The translations under genes and the position numbers were made by a program. DNA of 64,000 nt from Tilletia caries. Lineage: Eukaryota > Basidiomycota > Exobasidiomycetes > Tilletiales > Tilletiaceae. The notes beneath the pieces are model-generated. The model did not search any database. It saw nothing but the letters and a program-made list of their open reading frames with translations, and had not been told where the DNA came from. Positions 12,523 through 22,804 of this stretch are shown here, piece by piece. The number at the start of each line of letters is the position of its first letter. The first letter of the stretch is position 1. The stretch lies in assembly GCA_032718865.1 (NCBI GenBank), contig JALUTQ010000005.1:558001-622000 (forward strand). The letters run 5' to 3'.

Positions 12523-14982
12523 TCACTTTCGAGAAATGATGCTTGCCCAACCTAACAGATGAAAAAAAAAGTATCAGCACGACTTCCGCCGGAACGAAGG
12601 TAGGGAAGGAGGGTCCGCCGAAAGAAAACTCACCAGGCTCATAATCATCATCACTCGCATCCAACTCAGCAGCAGTAAGCGTCCGACCCGGCGGCGGCGG
12701 TCTCGCCAACCGTCCACCCTGACTCTTACTTCTCGCAAGCGCAATCGCCTCCCTCGCCCTCGCCGCCGCTGCCGCCGAGGGCGACGTGCCCGAGTGTGCC
12801 CCCGAACTCGCACCCGAGACGGAGCCCTGCCGTTCCGAACCCCGCCTTCCGTGCGTATGCTCGCCCGCAGAGGAGGGCGCCGCGCTCCCAGAAGCGGACG
12901 TAGATCCAGACTCAGCAATCGAAGAAGGACCGTCGTCACCCTCGAAGATCGGCGAGTCGACGGGGTTTACCGTCGTCGATCGCCGACCACCGCTGGCACC
13001 GCTGCTGTAGTTACTACTCGCCACACTCGCCGACCGACGCGGGACCGAGGGCGACTGCGTCCTGTCCGGCGTCGTCACCGTCGCCATCGAGGACGACGAG
13101 GCCGAGGGTGAAGGGCGACTTCGAAGTTCCGACACGCGCGTGGGCGAGTCGTGGATCGTGCGTGGGTTGGATGTGATCGTCAGCCCGCTCTCTGTGCTCC
13201 CGCTCGCGGTTAGTCGTCGGAGGGAGAAGTTGCTGGAGGGTGAGGGAGATATGCGGAAGTCTTCTGTGCCATTAGCCCCGTTGGCTCTGGGAGACTGCAG
13301 AGAGGGAGACTCAGTCCGAGATACGCTGGAACTTGCGCGTGCAGGCGAGCCATTTATGTCCGCTCGCTCCAATTGGGACGTCGTCGTCCCATTTTGACCG
13401 TCTTCTGCTTCCTGTTGTTGGCGTGATGATGCGCGAAGTGGTGGTGATGATGATCTTTTGGGAAGGCCGGAGATTGCATTTCTCTTGGAATTGGAGCGGA
13501 CAGGCCGTTCGTTGCTGTCTTCGTCGTCCGAACCTTCCAGGAGCGAGTCGACGGCGGCTTGGCCAACGCCATGCAATCCATCGGAGACGGAGGATCCCGC
13601 GCGGCTCCGTCTGATCACAGTGAGTGTCCCGTACTGGTCGGCAGGACTGAGCTGGTCATCGTCGTCGGTGATGTCACGGTAAAGAGGGTTGTTTTTCCGC
13701 TGTTCGAGGCTGTTATTAGCAACGCTACTGCCAGTCGGTGAAGGCGGCGTCGTGGTTTGCACATGGATATTACCCGTGGCCGAGACGAGTTGTTCTAACT
13801 TGCGCTGGGCTTCAGGATCTTCTGGGGCGCGCATGCCAATTTCAATTTCTCGCGATTGGCCATTCGCTGCGGTCGGAGAAGGAGGTCGAGCGTCCGGCGA
13901 CGGATCCACTCTGAATTGAGGCGCTTCCGTTGGCACTTCGGGCAAGTCTGGCAGAGTTGGCGCCGCGGCTGCGGAGTCAGGTGCGGGAGACCGCGGTGGT
14001 GACGAGGGAGGGGAAGGGGGCGATACTTCTGGTGCGGATGGTAAGGAAGGCAGCTCGTTCGTCTCTGTCAAAGTTTCGAATGCTGATAGGTTGGAATCGC
14101 CAGATCCAGACAATCCTTCTCGGGTGCGTGCAAGCTCGGCCTCGCGATCCAATTCTGCGAAAGCATCATTGCTGCCGCCGAGAATCACGGGGTCTGTTTG
14201 CTTCCGTGTTGGAGTTGATGGAGATACACCTGGATCATGACCAGGTGTGCACGGGCGGCGGAATTGGGGGAAGGAAGGGAGGAATTATGCGAGTCAGGAT
14301 GACATGCGTCTCATCGTAGACACGCATGTATGCGGGTATAATCTCCCATTTCCGCGGGCATTCACTCACCTCTCCGTGGCATAGGGACCGCAGCTCCCGC
14401 ACCATAATACTGATTCCCCCACATTCCACCAGTCATCTGAGGTCGAAGACCTCCGGAGGTCGCAGGTACGCCGTTGAGCCATGCGCCGCCTGTCATTTGA
14501 GGTCTAAGCGTGGTTCCCTGTGCGGGCCCAAGAGAAGCGCCAGGAAATTGTCGAAGGGCATGAGAGGCTACCTCTGGATTAGGTGCGGGTGCTCCGAACG
14601 AGGAGCGCGGTAAGAGGGGCGATTCGCCGTCTCCTTTGGACTGGAGACGGGCGATTCGGTCCTTGACGGCGGACGAGGCGGAGGACGAAGCGCCCCCGCC
14701 GGCAGATGTGCCGAGCTGAGATCCGGGAGGGGAGGTTGAGCTCGAGCCGGTCGAGCCTGGTGCAGCTGTCGGAGTGGACGCCGACGCCGACGTTGACGAT
14801 GCTGCTGGGCCGGACACATTCCTTCGTTGCAAGGCCGCGATGCGGTCTGAGAGCGAAGGTGTGTTGCCTGCGAGGCGTGCCTTGAGGGGATTGTCGGCAG
14901 ATGAGGACCTGGGTGGGATGCAGGCAGACGTGGGTCAGCGCGAGCGACTCCTTTCTCTGTGAGCGTAGCTGTATGCTCACAT
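12523..14982 (-). CDS. Large disordered Ser/Pro-rich protein; start codon split by an intron
   Basis: Inferred exons complement(14981-14982, 14370-14908, 12634-14229, 12523-12551), 721 aa, all introns GT-AG. There is no ATG in the proper frame near the 5' end of the main exon; joining AT at 14982-14981 to G at 14908 across a 72-bp intron creates ATG TCC TCA, giving MSSSADNPLKARLAGNTPSL. The protein is largely disordered and rich in Ser, Pro, Thr and Glu. Recognisable elements are two DRIAxLQ-type motifs (DRIAALQRR near 27, DRIARLQSKG near 75), two LRPQMTGG repeats, many SP/TP sites, and a conserved-looking end DDDYEPGWASIISRK. Short DRIAALQ motifs occur in fungal cortical or actin-patch proteins such as Aim3/Aim21-like factors, but I cannot assign a family. 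The Ser codons give the gene a strong compositional bias. Confidence 0.6.
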
Positions 14983-15661
14983 GATTGATGATAGACCTTC
15001 CTTGCTGCTGAGGGACACCGATGAATGCGCCTTTCCGGTGAGTTCGTGCGCTGGGTGGCTGACGTCGGAACGCAGCAGAGACTGGTGGGCTGCGTGTCTT
15101 CTGTTGGGATTCTGGAGCGAGCGCCTCGTGTATGCTCTCAGACGCTTCGGCCGTTCAGTTGGTGGGAGCTCGCGATGAGTTGGATGGGTGAGCGAACTGC
15201 GAAGGTTGGAGCTTGGGGATCATCCACTCAATATTCAGCCGGCAGATCTTCAGCTTCAGAGTTCAGACACACAACCAGAGACCGGCATTCATTCAGACAC
15301 CGCATCGGAACACAGCAGAGCATCAGCACGTCGCTGCCAGAATCCATCGTGATCATTGCAGACCAGCATTCATTCAGCTCAGTATACATACATGTGTGGG
15401 AGCGTGCAAGAGTGGGTGGGTGCGGACGAGCGCAATCCCGACTGGGGCTCGCATTCGGACTAAAGACCGAGCGGAGATCGATCGATTGATCGATTGATCA
15501 CACCCGCGCCACGTGCTCGGTCCTGTTCTTCTCGCTCAGATCAGCGATCAGCAGCAGCGAGTGAGAGCACGTCGACACCGAGCTCATCCATCTTGACAGC
15601 GAGCGAGCATACAATTCATTCACTCTCGCAGCGCGCGCCCTGGGAAGTTGAAATACAGAAA
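14983..15661. other. Divergent promoter region
   Basis: 679 bp between two divergently transcribed genes. It includes the palindrome-like ATCGATCGATTGATCGATTG near 15478-15497 and otherwise nothing gene-like. Confidence 0.4.
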
Positions 15662-16561
15662 ATGCTCAAGACAATCTCCAGCATCTTCCGCGTCGGACGC
15701 TCCCGCTACTTTGTCGGGTACGACCTCAATGGGAACTCCTACCACGAGCTACCCAGCAGAAGCGGCAGCACAGGTCCGTCTTACCTGTACCATGATTGCT
15801 ATCTTCGTTCATCACATCTAGGCGACTGACGTTCTCTCTTTACACCCTTGAGCAGACCCGAGACATACGCGCCGCAGCATCGACTGGAAGGAGAAGCTTC
15901 ACCCGGCAGAGTATGACCAGAGTTCCATTCCTGCCCAGTGGGGCGCATGGCTTCGGCACACCCGCAGAAATCCCCCGACTCTCGAAGTGAGTGGATTACC
16001 GAATCCTGCGCCATGAATTGTGCGCCCATTGTGGTTGACCCTCCTTCTTATTCTGCCTCGTAGGAGCTCCAAATGGACGCTGAGCGGATCATAAGAGTCC
16101 GGGCAAATGCAAAGCTGATCGACGAACGAGATGCGGCATGGCGCGCATCGCTCCTCCAAGCCCCTCCCGAAGACGCACAGGCACGATTGGACGCGCGCTT
16201 GCTCGACGGCGTGGCGGAACCGGCCTCCTCATCCAGCATTCAAGCCGAAAGAACAGCATCAGCGTCAGCTCCCTCGGCCGAAGCGTCAAGATCAAGACGG
16301 AGATCCATGGCTGCGGTCCCCACGTCCGAGGTTCGTTCCGAGCTCGTCGATGGTGATCGTGCTCAGCGAGGGAACGACCTTGCCTCTCGTTCGCCCTCCT
16401 CCTCCTCGCCATCACAGCCAACAAAGTCGACTTCCTCAAGCCGCTCGCGTGCCGTGCCTTTACCACCTCAGACAGACGCGGAGGCACTCAACGACGATGC
16501 GGTGCGGAGACCGGACGATGGTGTCTGGGAGGCTAGTCGGCAGCGGTTGCGGAATCAATGA
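15662..16561 (+). CDS. NDUFAF2/B17.2L-like complex I assembly factor
   Basis: Three exons, 15662-15773, 15856-15986, 16064-16561; 246 aa. The N-terminal block MLKTISSIFRVGRSRYFVGYDLNGNSYHE resembles the NDUFA12/NDUFAF2 family start, in which the protein reads into a G-D-xGN-xY(F)E motif. The second exon carries RRSIDWKEKLHPAEY, IPAQWGAWLRHTRRNPPT, equivalent to the P-xxWxxWLxHxRxxPPT signature. After about residue 90 the protein becomes polar and Ser-rich, as in fungal NDUFAF2 orthologues, and ends with DDGVWEASRQRLRNQ. Family members act as chaperones that occupy the NDUFA12 site during assembly of mitochondrial respiratory complex I. No strong cleavable presequence is seen, but the N terminus is basic and amphipathic. 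The family call is good; assembly factor rather than subunit is inferred from the long divergent tail. Confidence 0.8.
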
Positions 16562-17263
16562 ACGCGATCCAGGTTTGCAGACTGCTTGGTTACAAAAAGG
16601 CCGGCTCAAATCAAGTTCGAAGCTCCTTGAAGACATGAGCGCTGAGCGGTGAGCGGTGGGGATCGCAGACGCGGGGAACGAGTGGACGATCCTGGAGGTG
16701 TCGGGCTGCGCGTGCAGGACTTGGCAACATTGTTGGATTTTCACAGCCCACCCTGCTGCAAGGAGACCGCCCTTCCATGCCCATCGCTATTCGCAGACCG
16801 CTCGCAAGCCACAGCTTGGAACTTGGAGCTCAGCTTGGCTGAATGAATAGAAAGCATCCATTCGTTATTGCAGCCAGGAGTGAGGAGACTCGGGAGCAAG
16901 GTGTTCGTTCGTTCGCGGTGTTCGGCCCAACTGGATGTGCGTTGGCCAGTACGCCCGATGTGCAGCGACGTCAGTCTCACTGTCAGTTCCCGCTCCCAGC
17001 TTTTTGAGTTCCCGCTTCGATGCTTCCACCGCTTCGAAACAGGACTCAGGAGGACGTCAGAGGGGAGCGAAGCATTCAGTCAGGCCGCAGCAGGCGTCAG
17101 GCGTCAGTCAGGCAGTGGGGGAGCGGGGGTGGGCTGATCCAAACCCTGGATGTGTTGGTCTTGCTCGGCGGTATATAAGCAGGCGGATCTCCCCTTGTCG
17201 TGCTGTAGAACCACCCCATCTCTGTACCTCCCACCCAAGCAACCCACTCAATCTTTCCCAAAC
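16562..17263. other. Intergenic, 702 bp
   Basis: Upstream of the secreted-protein gene; contains its TATA box (17172-17178). No gene or RNA recognised. Confidence 0.5.
17172..17178 (+). promoter_or_regulatory. TATA box of the secreted-protein gene
   Basis: TATATAA in GGTATATAAGCAGG, 92 bp upstream of the ATG at 17264. A strong consensus TATA fits a highly inducible gene. Confidence 0.55.
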
Positions 17264-17789
17264 ATGCGATTCACCATCCTCGCCACTGCGCTCGCTGCCA
17301 CCGCCACCCTCGTCAGCGCCGTGCCCGCTCCCAAGGGCGACGCCATCCACCTCCAGCTCCCCTTCGGCTACAACACCTTTGACGTCGCCATCCCGGACTG
17401 GTTCCAGTCCAACGACGTCTGCCCCGACCTCAAGGTCTCCTGTGTCAAGGTTCGTCTCTCTTTCCCCTTCTCCCTTTACTCTTGCGCCCAGGCTCTGAAC
17501 TGATCTCTGGTGTTTTTGTTCATGCAGGATGGCAAGACCGTCGGTGACATCGGCAAGAAGCCTTACCAGTGGGAGGGCATCAAGAAGCTGTGTAAGCAGG
17601 TACGTATCACAAAAGCCCCACCCCCGCTCCCCTTGGACCATCTGCTTTTCAGCTGACAATCCTGCTCTCCTCTTCGCTCACAACCAGTCCGAGCCCGAGA
17701 AGAACACAGCCGAGTGCAACCTCCGCTTTGCCAACAAGTGCGCCGCTCACTGCGAGGCCCAAGGACCCCTTGGCGGCCACGGCATCTAA
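17264..17789 (+). CDS. Small secreted cysteine-rich protein
   Basis: Three exons, 17264-17449, 17528-17599, 17688-17789; 119 aa. Residues 1-19 form a classical signal peptide (MRFTILATALAATATLVSA followed by VPAP). The mature chain of about 100 aa has six Cys: two in the first exon (VCPDLKVSCVK), one in KLCKQ and three near the end (AECN, NKCA, AHCEA). An even Cys number and small size suggest a disulfide-stabilised extracellular protein. Other features are the hydrophobic block LQLPFGYNTFDVAIPDWF and the C terminus GPLGGHGI. It sits downstream of a strong TATA box with a short leader, which fits regulated high expression. Without known homology, candidates are an apoplastic effector-like protein or a wall-associated protein. 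No toxin family is recognised. Confidence 0.75.
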
Positions 17790-18013
17790 TACCCATCCCA
17801 TCTCCTCTTCATTCCCTCTCTGCTGTGCTGTACTTCTAAGACTTCCACTTGATTCCCCCCAAGGTTTACATACGCAACAACCAAGTTCCATTTCATCCAC
17901 TGCCTGGTCGTCTGGAGGAACAGTATTAGTATTGAACTATCGATTGTTCGCAAGAGAGGTGGCCATAAAGCGCGAGCTGTGACAGATGGGAAGGGGGGTC
18001 ATCCTGATTGGAT

Positions 18014-20040
18014 TCAATCGCTGTCCTCCCCGCTGCTGTCGTCGTCACCCCGCGCTGCTGAGGCGACGGAGCCGGACGGACTCATCCCTGCCACAGTACC
18101 CTCCACGATCACGTTGGCCCGCCGAGCATCGTTCAGACCGGCCACATCCCGTAGCCTCGTCTTGCCGCTGCCGTTACCGCCGGTGGAAACGATTTCTGTC
18201 GGCGTAACTTTGCGTCGAGGGTATCCGCCCAGCACGAGCTCGAACCCGTACAGATGTTCGTAGTTCGCCGGTGGAGTCGGGGGCGCTTCGGACAAGGGGC
18301 CAGCGGAAGCATCAGCGTCGAGCGAGGCCGTCTCGATGTACGCAAACACGCCCTCGAGCTCGTCCTCCAACCGGAACGAGCGCGCGAGCGACCGACCACC
18401 GGGTAGTCGGAACTGAATCAAAATAGCCTCCTCCCCTTCCTCCGGCTGTCCTGATGAATGCGACTCAACAGGAACAAGTCTAGCCCGAGCCCACGTCCTC
18501 CAACTCTCCACCTTCCGCTTCTCCTCCTCCCTCCGCGCCTCCTCCTCCCTCTTCCGCCTCTCCTCCTCCCCCCTCCGCTGCTCCGCCTCCCGTCGCGCCC
18601 TGACACGCGCAACATCAGCCTGCGCAGCCCGCTCATACGCAGCGTCCTGCTCCGCCCTGAGCGCTCTCTCCGAAGTCAACCGAGCCCGTTCGGCACCGAG
18701 GCGGGCTAGGTACGGCTGGACGCGTGGGACGAGCAGACCGGTGAGATGCTCCTGTAGCTGTCGGGCGGCTACTGCGGGCGTGGGCTTGACCAGTGAGGTG
18801 CCTGAGTGGCGGGACAGGACGGCCAGGCGCGGAGTCATGGAGGAGGAGGAAGCGGATGAGGAGGAGGAACGGGAGGTTCGGGAGGGTTGGAGGGAGACAA
18901 ATGCGACGAAGGGGAAGGAGGTCGCGTCGCAGATGTCGGCTACCTGCCATGCCTCCCGCTCTCGGATGTCTCCGGCCCAGACGAGGAAATCGGGTCGGCT
19001 CAGGACCTCGACGAGGGATGGGTCCGTGAGGGTTTGTCTGAAGAAAGATGGTGTCAGCGAAGTAGCTCCAACATGAATGCTGCTTTTCCGTGACATGAGG
19101 ATGAGCTTCAGGAAAACACTCACCTTCTGAAGATGTCGCTGTGCGGGTTGTCGATGCTCGTGAGGATAATAGCGAGCACCTTCAACTCCTCCTTAGCGCG
19201 CTGACAAGCCTGTGAGTATGAGCCCACGAAGAGCGGAGGATACGTCCTCCGTCCTGGTCCTGAATCCCATTCCACACCGTCTGGCGCCCGCTCAGCCAGG
19301 TCTTGCTCGAGCTCGCGAATGTAATGCTCCGCCGCGGCACGCGCATCGACAGTCATGCGCGAGCCAGCGGAAGGATGATGCCGTGATGTCCCGGCTGCCC
19401 CCAAACCGCTGCCACCACCAACGCCGGCGCCGGGTCGAATGCGAAGAAGGCGCAGGACGAAGAGCAGGAGACCTTGAGCGATGGAGAAGGGCAGGGTGAG
19501 AGTCTGATAAAGAATGTTCCAGATGGAGGCCAATCCTCCGGGTGGACCAGCCGCGCCGCCCACAGCTCGAGCATGCTGGAGTCGATCGTCGTCAGCGAAG
19601 GGGTTATTGACCCCCGTGCCTCCATACGAGCGCCCACCCCCGCTCCCACTCGCACCCCCCGCTCCCGTCCTTCGATGGAGTTGCTGCCCGCTCGTCCACA
19701 GCGGGACGCGCTCGGCCCGGAGCGTCTCCCCGATCCCGACGGCACTGTCGTCAATCTCCATCTGCTGAATTCTGCGAGCGGTCGCAGCGTCGTCCTCTAC
19801 GTTCTGAGAGGCGCTGCTGCTGCTGCCACTGCCATCGCCACTTCCGATGGACTGTCGGAAGAGGGCGACGGCGCGGGCGACATTCCAGTCTTCGACGGCG
19901 AGGAGGGAGCGGAGTATCTCGTCGTCGTCGTAGGGCTGTGGTGCCGCAGCGGAGGGGGCGGCAGCGGGAGAGGCAGCTTTGAGGTGGGCTCGGAGCGAGG
20001 CGAGCAGAACGCCTTGCTGTGCTTCTGAGGGGGACGCCAT
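18014..20040 (-). CDS. UBX2: UBX-domain ERAD protein (Ubx2/FAF2-like)
   Basis: Two exons, complement(19124-20040, 18014-19037), 646 aa. Domain order matches FAF2/UBXD8 and yeast Ubx2: an N-terminal UBA-like helix bundle (about 37-66, DDDEILRSLLAVEDWNVARA), a hydrophobic hairpin (about 171-200, SIWNILYQTLTLPFSIAQGL) that inserts in the ER membrane from the cytosol, a UAS thioredoxin-like domain (about 290-420, including DPSLVEVLSRPDFLVWAGDI), a long charged coiled coil (RARREAEQRRGEEERRKREE region) and a C-terminal UBX fold (about 525-615, AILIQFRLPGGRSLARSFRL and YGFELVLGGYPRRKV). Such proteins recruit the p97/Cdc48 ATPase to ER ligases in ERAD and to lipid droplets. The extreme C terminus is acidic (GEDSD). 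The symbol is by orthology to the family; one-to-one orthology was not tested. Confidence 0.85.
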
Positions 20041-20288
20041 TCTCTCTCTCTCTTGCCTTGGATTCCTGTCGTTGCGTTGCTGACGGGCGAGCTCAGCGTC
20101 GTGCTCATCAGATCATGAATGAATGCGGGTCGTGCGAGGCGGGACCACTCGACAACGCGCCGACAAGCTGTCACCCATCTCACATCGCAAGTCGCAACTG
20201 GCCGTGACTGGAAGACGAGGTCGAGGTCAGAACCAGAAGCGCTGGCAGCAGTACTAGTAAGAAGTAGGAAGCATTCATAAGGGAGAGC

Positions 20289-22595
20289 ATGTCGGGCACG
20301 AGTGAGGCGATCGAGGTTCTGCTGCGTCGCTTCCATGCTGATCAGCTTGTCGCTGTCTCTGACGATGTTCCCGGTCAGTCTCCCTTTCTTCAGGCCGTGG
20401 CTCTCTCCGAAGTGGGAAATAAGAAGCAAAGGAAAGGCTGACTCCCTCTTCGCATTCTGCTTTGCCATTCTTGCAGCTGGACGTGGCATCGTGCTCAAGG
20501 AGAACGTAGTAGTAAGTCTCCCTGCCAGGCTCGGATGCATGACAAAATGCCGAGTAGTTGATCTCCTTTCTTCCCCTCTCACAGCCGGACAGCATCATTT
20601 TCCAGGTGCCCGGTCAGGACCTTCTTAATGTCAAGACGGCCGCGACTTTCCTCCATGCGGAACTTCTCCCCACCTCCGCTCGGTCCTCAGCGCGGCTGGG
20701 ATCACAAGTCGAGCTCGATCCGAGACTGACGCTGGCCTTCTGCGGCTCTAGTGCTCCACTGGACGAGAAAGACATTCGGGATCCGACGCATCGAATTGAG
20801 CTCGAGCTTCCCCTCTCCTCCGTACAAGCTCTCACACTCCTCTTAACCCTCTGGCGTCGCTCTACAAGCACTCCGGTGCAGTCGCGATCTCTACCCGAAC
20901 AATTGTCCGACTTTGCGAGAAGTCTCCCGGCGGAATTCGAATCCGTCCCTCTTTACTGGTCCCTCTCCAGAGGGCTTCCGGGTATCCAAGGCGAGCTTGC
21001 CAATGCGCTCGTCGACAGTATTCCTTTCGACAGTCTGTCCCGCCTTCAAGATGTCCGGAAACGGTTCGGCGGTGATTTGGCAGTCGTATATGCGGTCCTT
21101 GTGAGAAGGTCCTTGGCTCATCTCTCTTCTGAACTAAATGCGCTCCAGGAGATTGACAGACATGGTTCAATCCTTTCCTTTAGGCTTCAAGGCAGGACCT
21201 ACTTCCTGGATGGGCGGCCGCGCCTTCACCACAAGAGCTCGCTGGAGATGGTCTCCTGGATGCCTTCTACTGGGCCTGGATGTGTGGTACGTGTTCATAT
21301 CTGACTGGGTCTGCCCAAGCGTATACACCCTTCAAACTTATCCTTCTACCTTTGGCCCTTCCTCCCGCGCTGTTATTGCAGTCAACTCGTAAGTTTATGT
21401 CGCTGGTATCCTTTCTGGCCCCAAGTTGGATGATGACGCTGACATCCTTCCTTCTACCAGTCGCTGCCTGTACCTGCCCCTCGGCCTCAAGACCCGGGAG
21501 GACAACTTCACGATGGCGCGTACGTATTTCTCTGAGTACCTTCTATCTCTAAAGACGTCAAGCTTATCTCACCAGGACAATTTTCATGCCCATCCAGCGG
21601 TGATCGACCTCATCAATCATGTGTTCGATAAAACAATCGAATGCAAGGTCGAATATCCTTCGGAAGGCGGTATGCAGATCCGCGCGCCCAAGTCCAATCC
21701 TCGCGCTTCCAACACGGCGAAGATGCATCAACAGAACGGAAAAGTAGAGGCTGTGAAAGAATGGAAACGCGGGTGTAGAGCTGGCGACGAACTCTTCATC
21801 ACGTATGGGCCGCACTCAAACGAAGTGAGTAGCCAACATGAGTGTCCTATCTCCATGTAATCGATCCTAAACTCGCGTTCCCCACAGTTCCTGCTCGCAG
21901 AGTACGGCTTTATCCTTCCCATCATCGAGACCAACGACGACACAGAGTCGCTCAACCTCAGCAACAACCCTTTCGCCGAAGTGGTCGTAGACGACCTCAT
22001 CCTCAACAAGCTAGGAACGGACCAACCTCTCGTCCAAGCCGAGCTCAAACGTGAACTCCTCCGCGAACGCAGCTACTGGCTCGACTGGACCATCCACCCA
22101 ACCGGAGAGCCATCCCACCGACTCGTCTGTGCCCTCCGACTCCTCGCCCTCGACCTGTCCCCCTCCAAGGAAGAAGGCTCAGCAACCGTGGTTGCGCTAG
22201 GTCAAAAGGGAAGCAAGAGACTCAAGCTGGCAAAAACGGCGACGGCTCCGACGGATTCCGAAAACGATGTTGCCAGTATAGGCGACTGGGAGGCTATGGT
22301 CAGCGGATCGACGGAGCTCGTCAGTCCGGAGAACGAGGAACGAGCCCGGGCCATCCTGACTGACGTCTGCGAGGCTGTGGTCGAGCGAAGTCGGCGGAGA
22401 CGGGAGGATTTGGAGCGGACTTTTGAGCGCAGGCTTCCTCGTGTGCGGGGCACGTCAGCGGAGGATGGCGTGAAAGATGTCGAGTTTCCCAAGTGGACGG
22501 AGGCGTATCGTATCGTTAGACTATTGCTATCGGAGCAGGAGCGGATTGCGCATATCGTTATTCGAGCCACGAAATCATTAGACGAGCCATGGTAG
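20289..22595 (+). CDS. SET-domain protein lysine methyltransferase (RKM/SETD3/LSMT type)
   Basis: Eight exons: 20289-20373, 20477-20511, 20585-21100, 21184-21286, 21382-21388 (7 nt), 21461-21519, 21598-21824, 21888-22595; 579 aa. SET motifs are split over exons: GRGIVLKENV near 30, then DAFYWAWMC, VNSRCLYLPLGLKTRED, TMAPVIDLINH near 270 (the SAM-contacting NH pair), and GDELFITYGPHSNEFLLAEYGF near 335-352 with the catalytic Tyr. The large insertion between the first motif and the rest (iSET) and the C-terminal helical domain place it with LSMT/SETD3/SETD6 and yeast Rkm proteins, which methylate non-histone targets such as ribosomal proteins. Phases close only if the 7-nt microexon is used. 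The substrate cannot be named. It converges with the alpha-mannosidase gene. Confidence 0.85.
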
Positions 22596-22804
22596 CGGCG
22601 AACCTCTTCTGGCTTCTGAGCGGTCATACATCAGCCGGCGGTAGTGATCCACAAGGGGAGGTCAGCAGAGCGTCCACGTATGCTGATCGCTGCCTTACTA
22701 GTGGCCTGGGGTCACAGGGATGGAAGTATCTCAGATTGCAGCACATTTCCATTCAGGTAGGACACAGTCAAATCAGGTATTTACAGGGGAGTGAGCAGAA
22801 CTTC

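Noticed and set aside
12786..13614. Several plus-strand frames opposite the disordered protein
   Set aside because: Mirror images of the Ser/Pro-rich coding strand; no independent motif or start context.
18458..18709. Plus-strand Pro/Leu-rich frame
   Set aside because: Antisense of the charged coiled coil of the UBX protein; composition explained by that.
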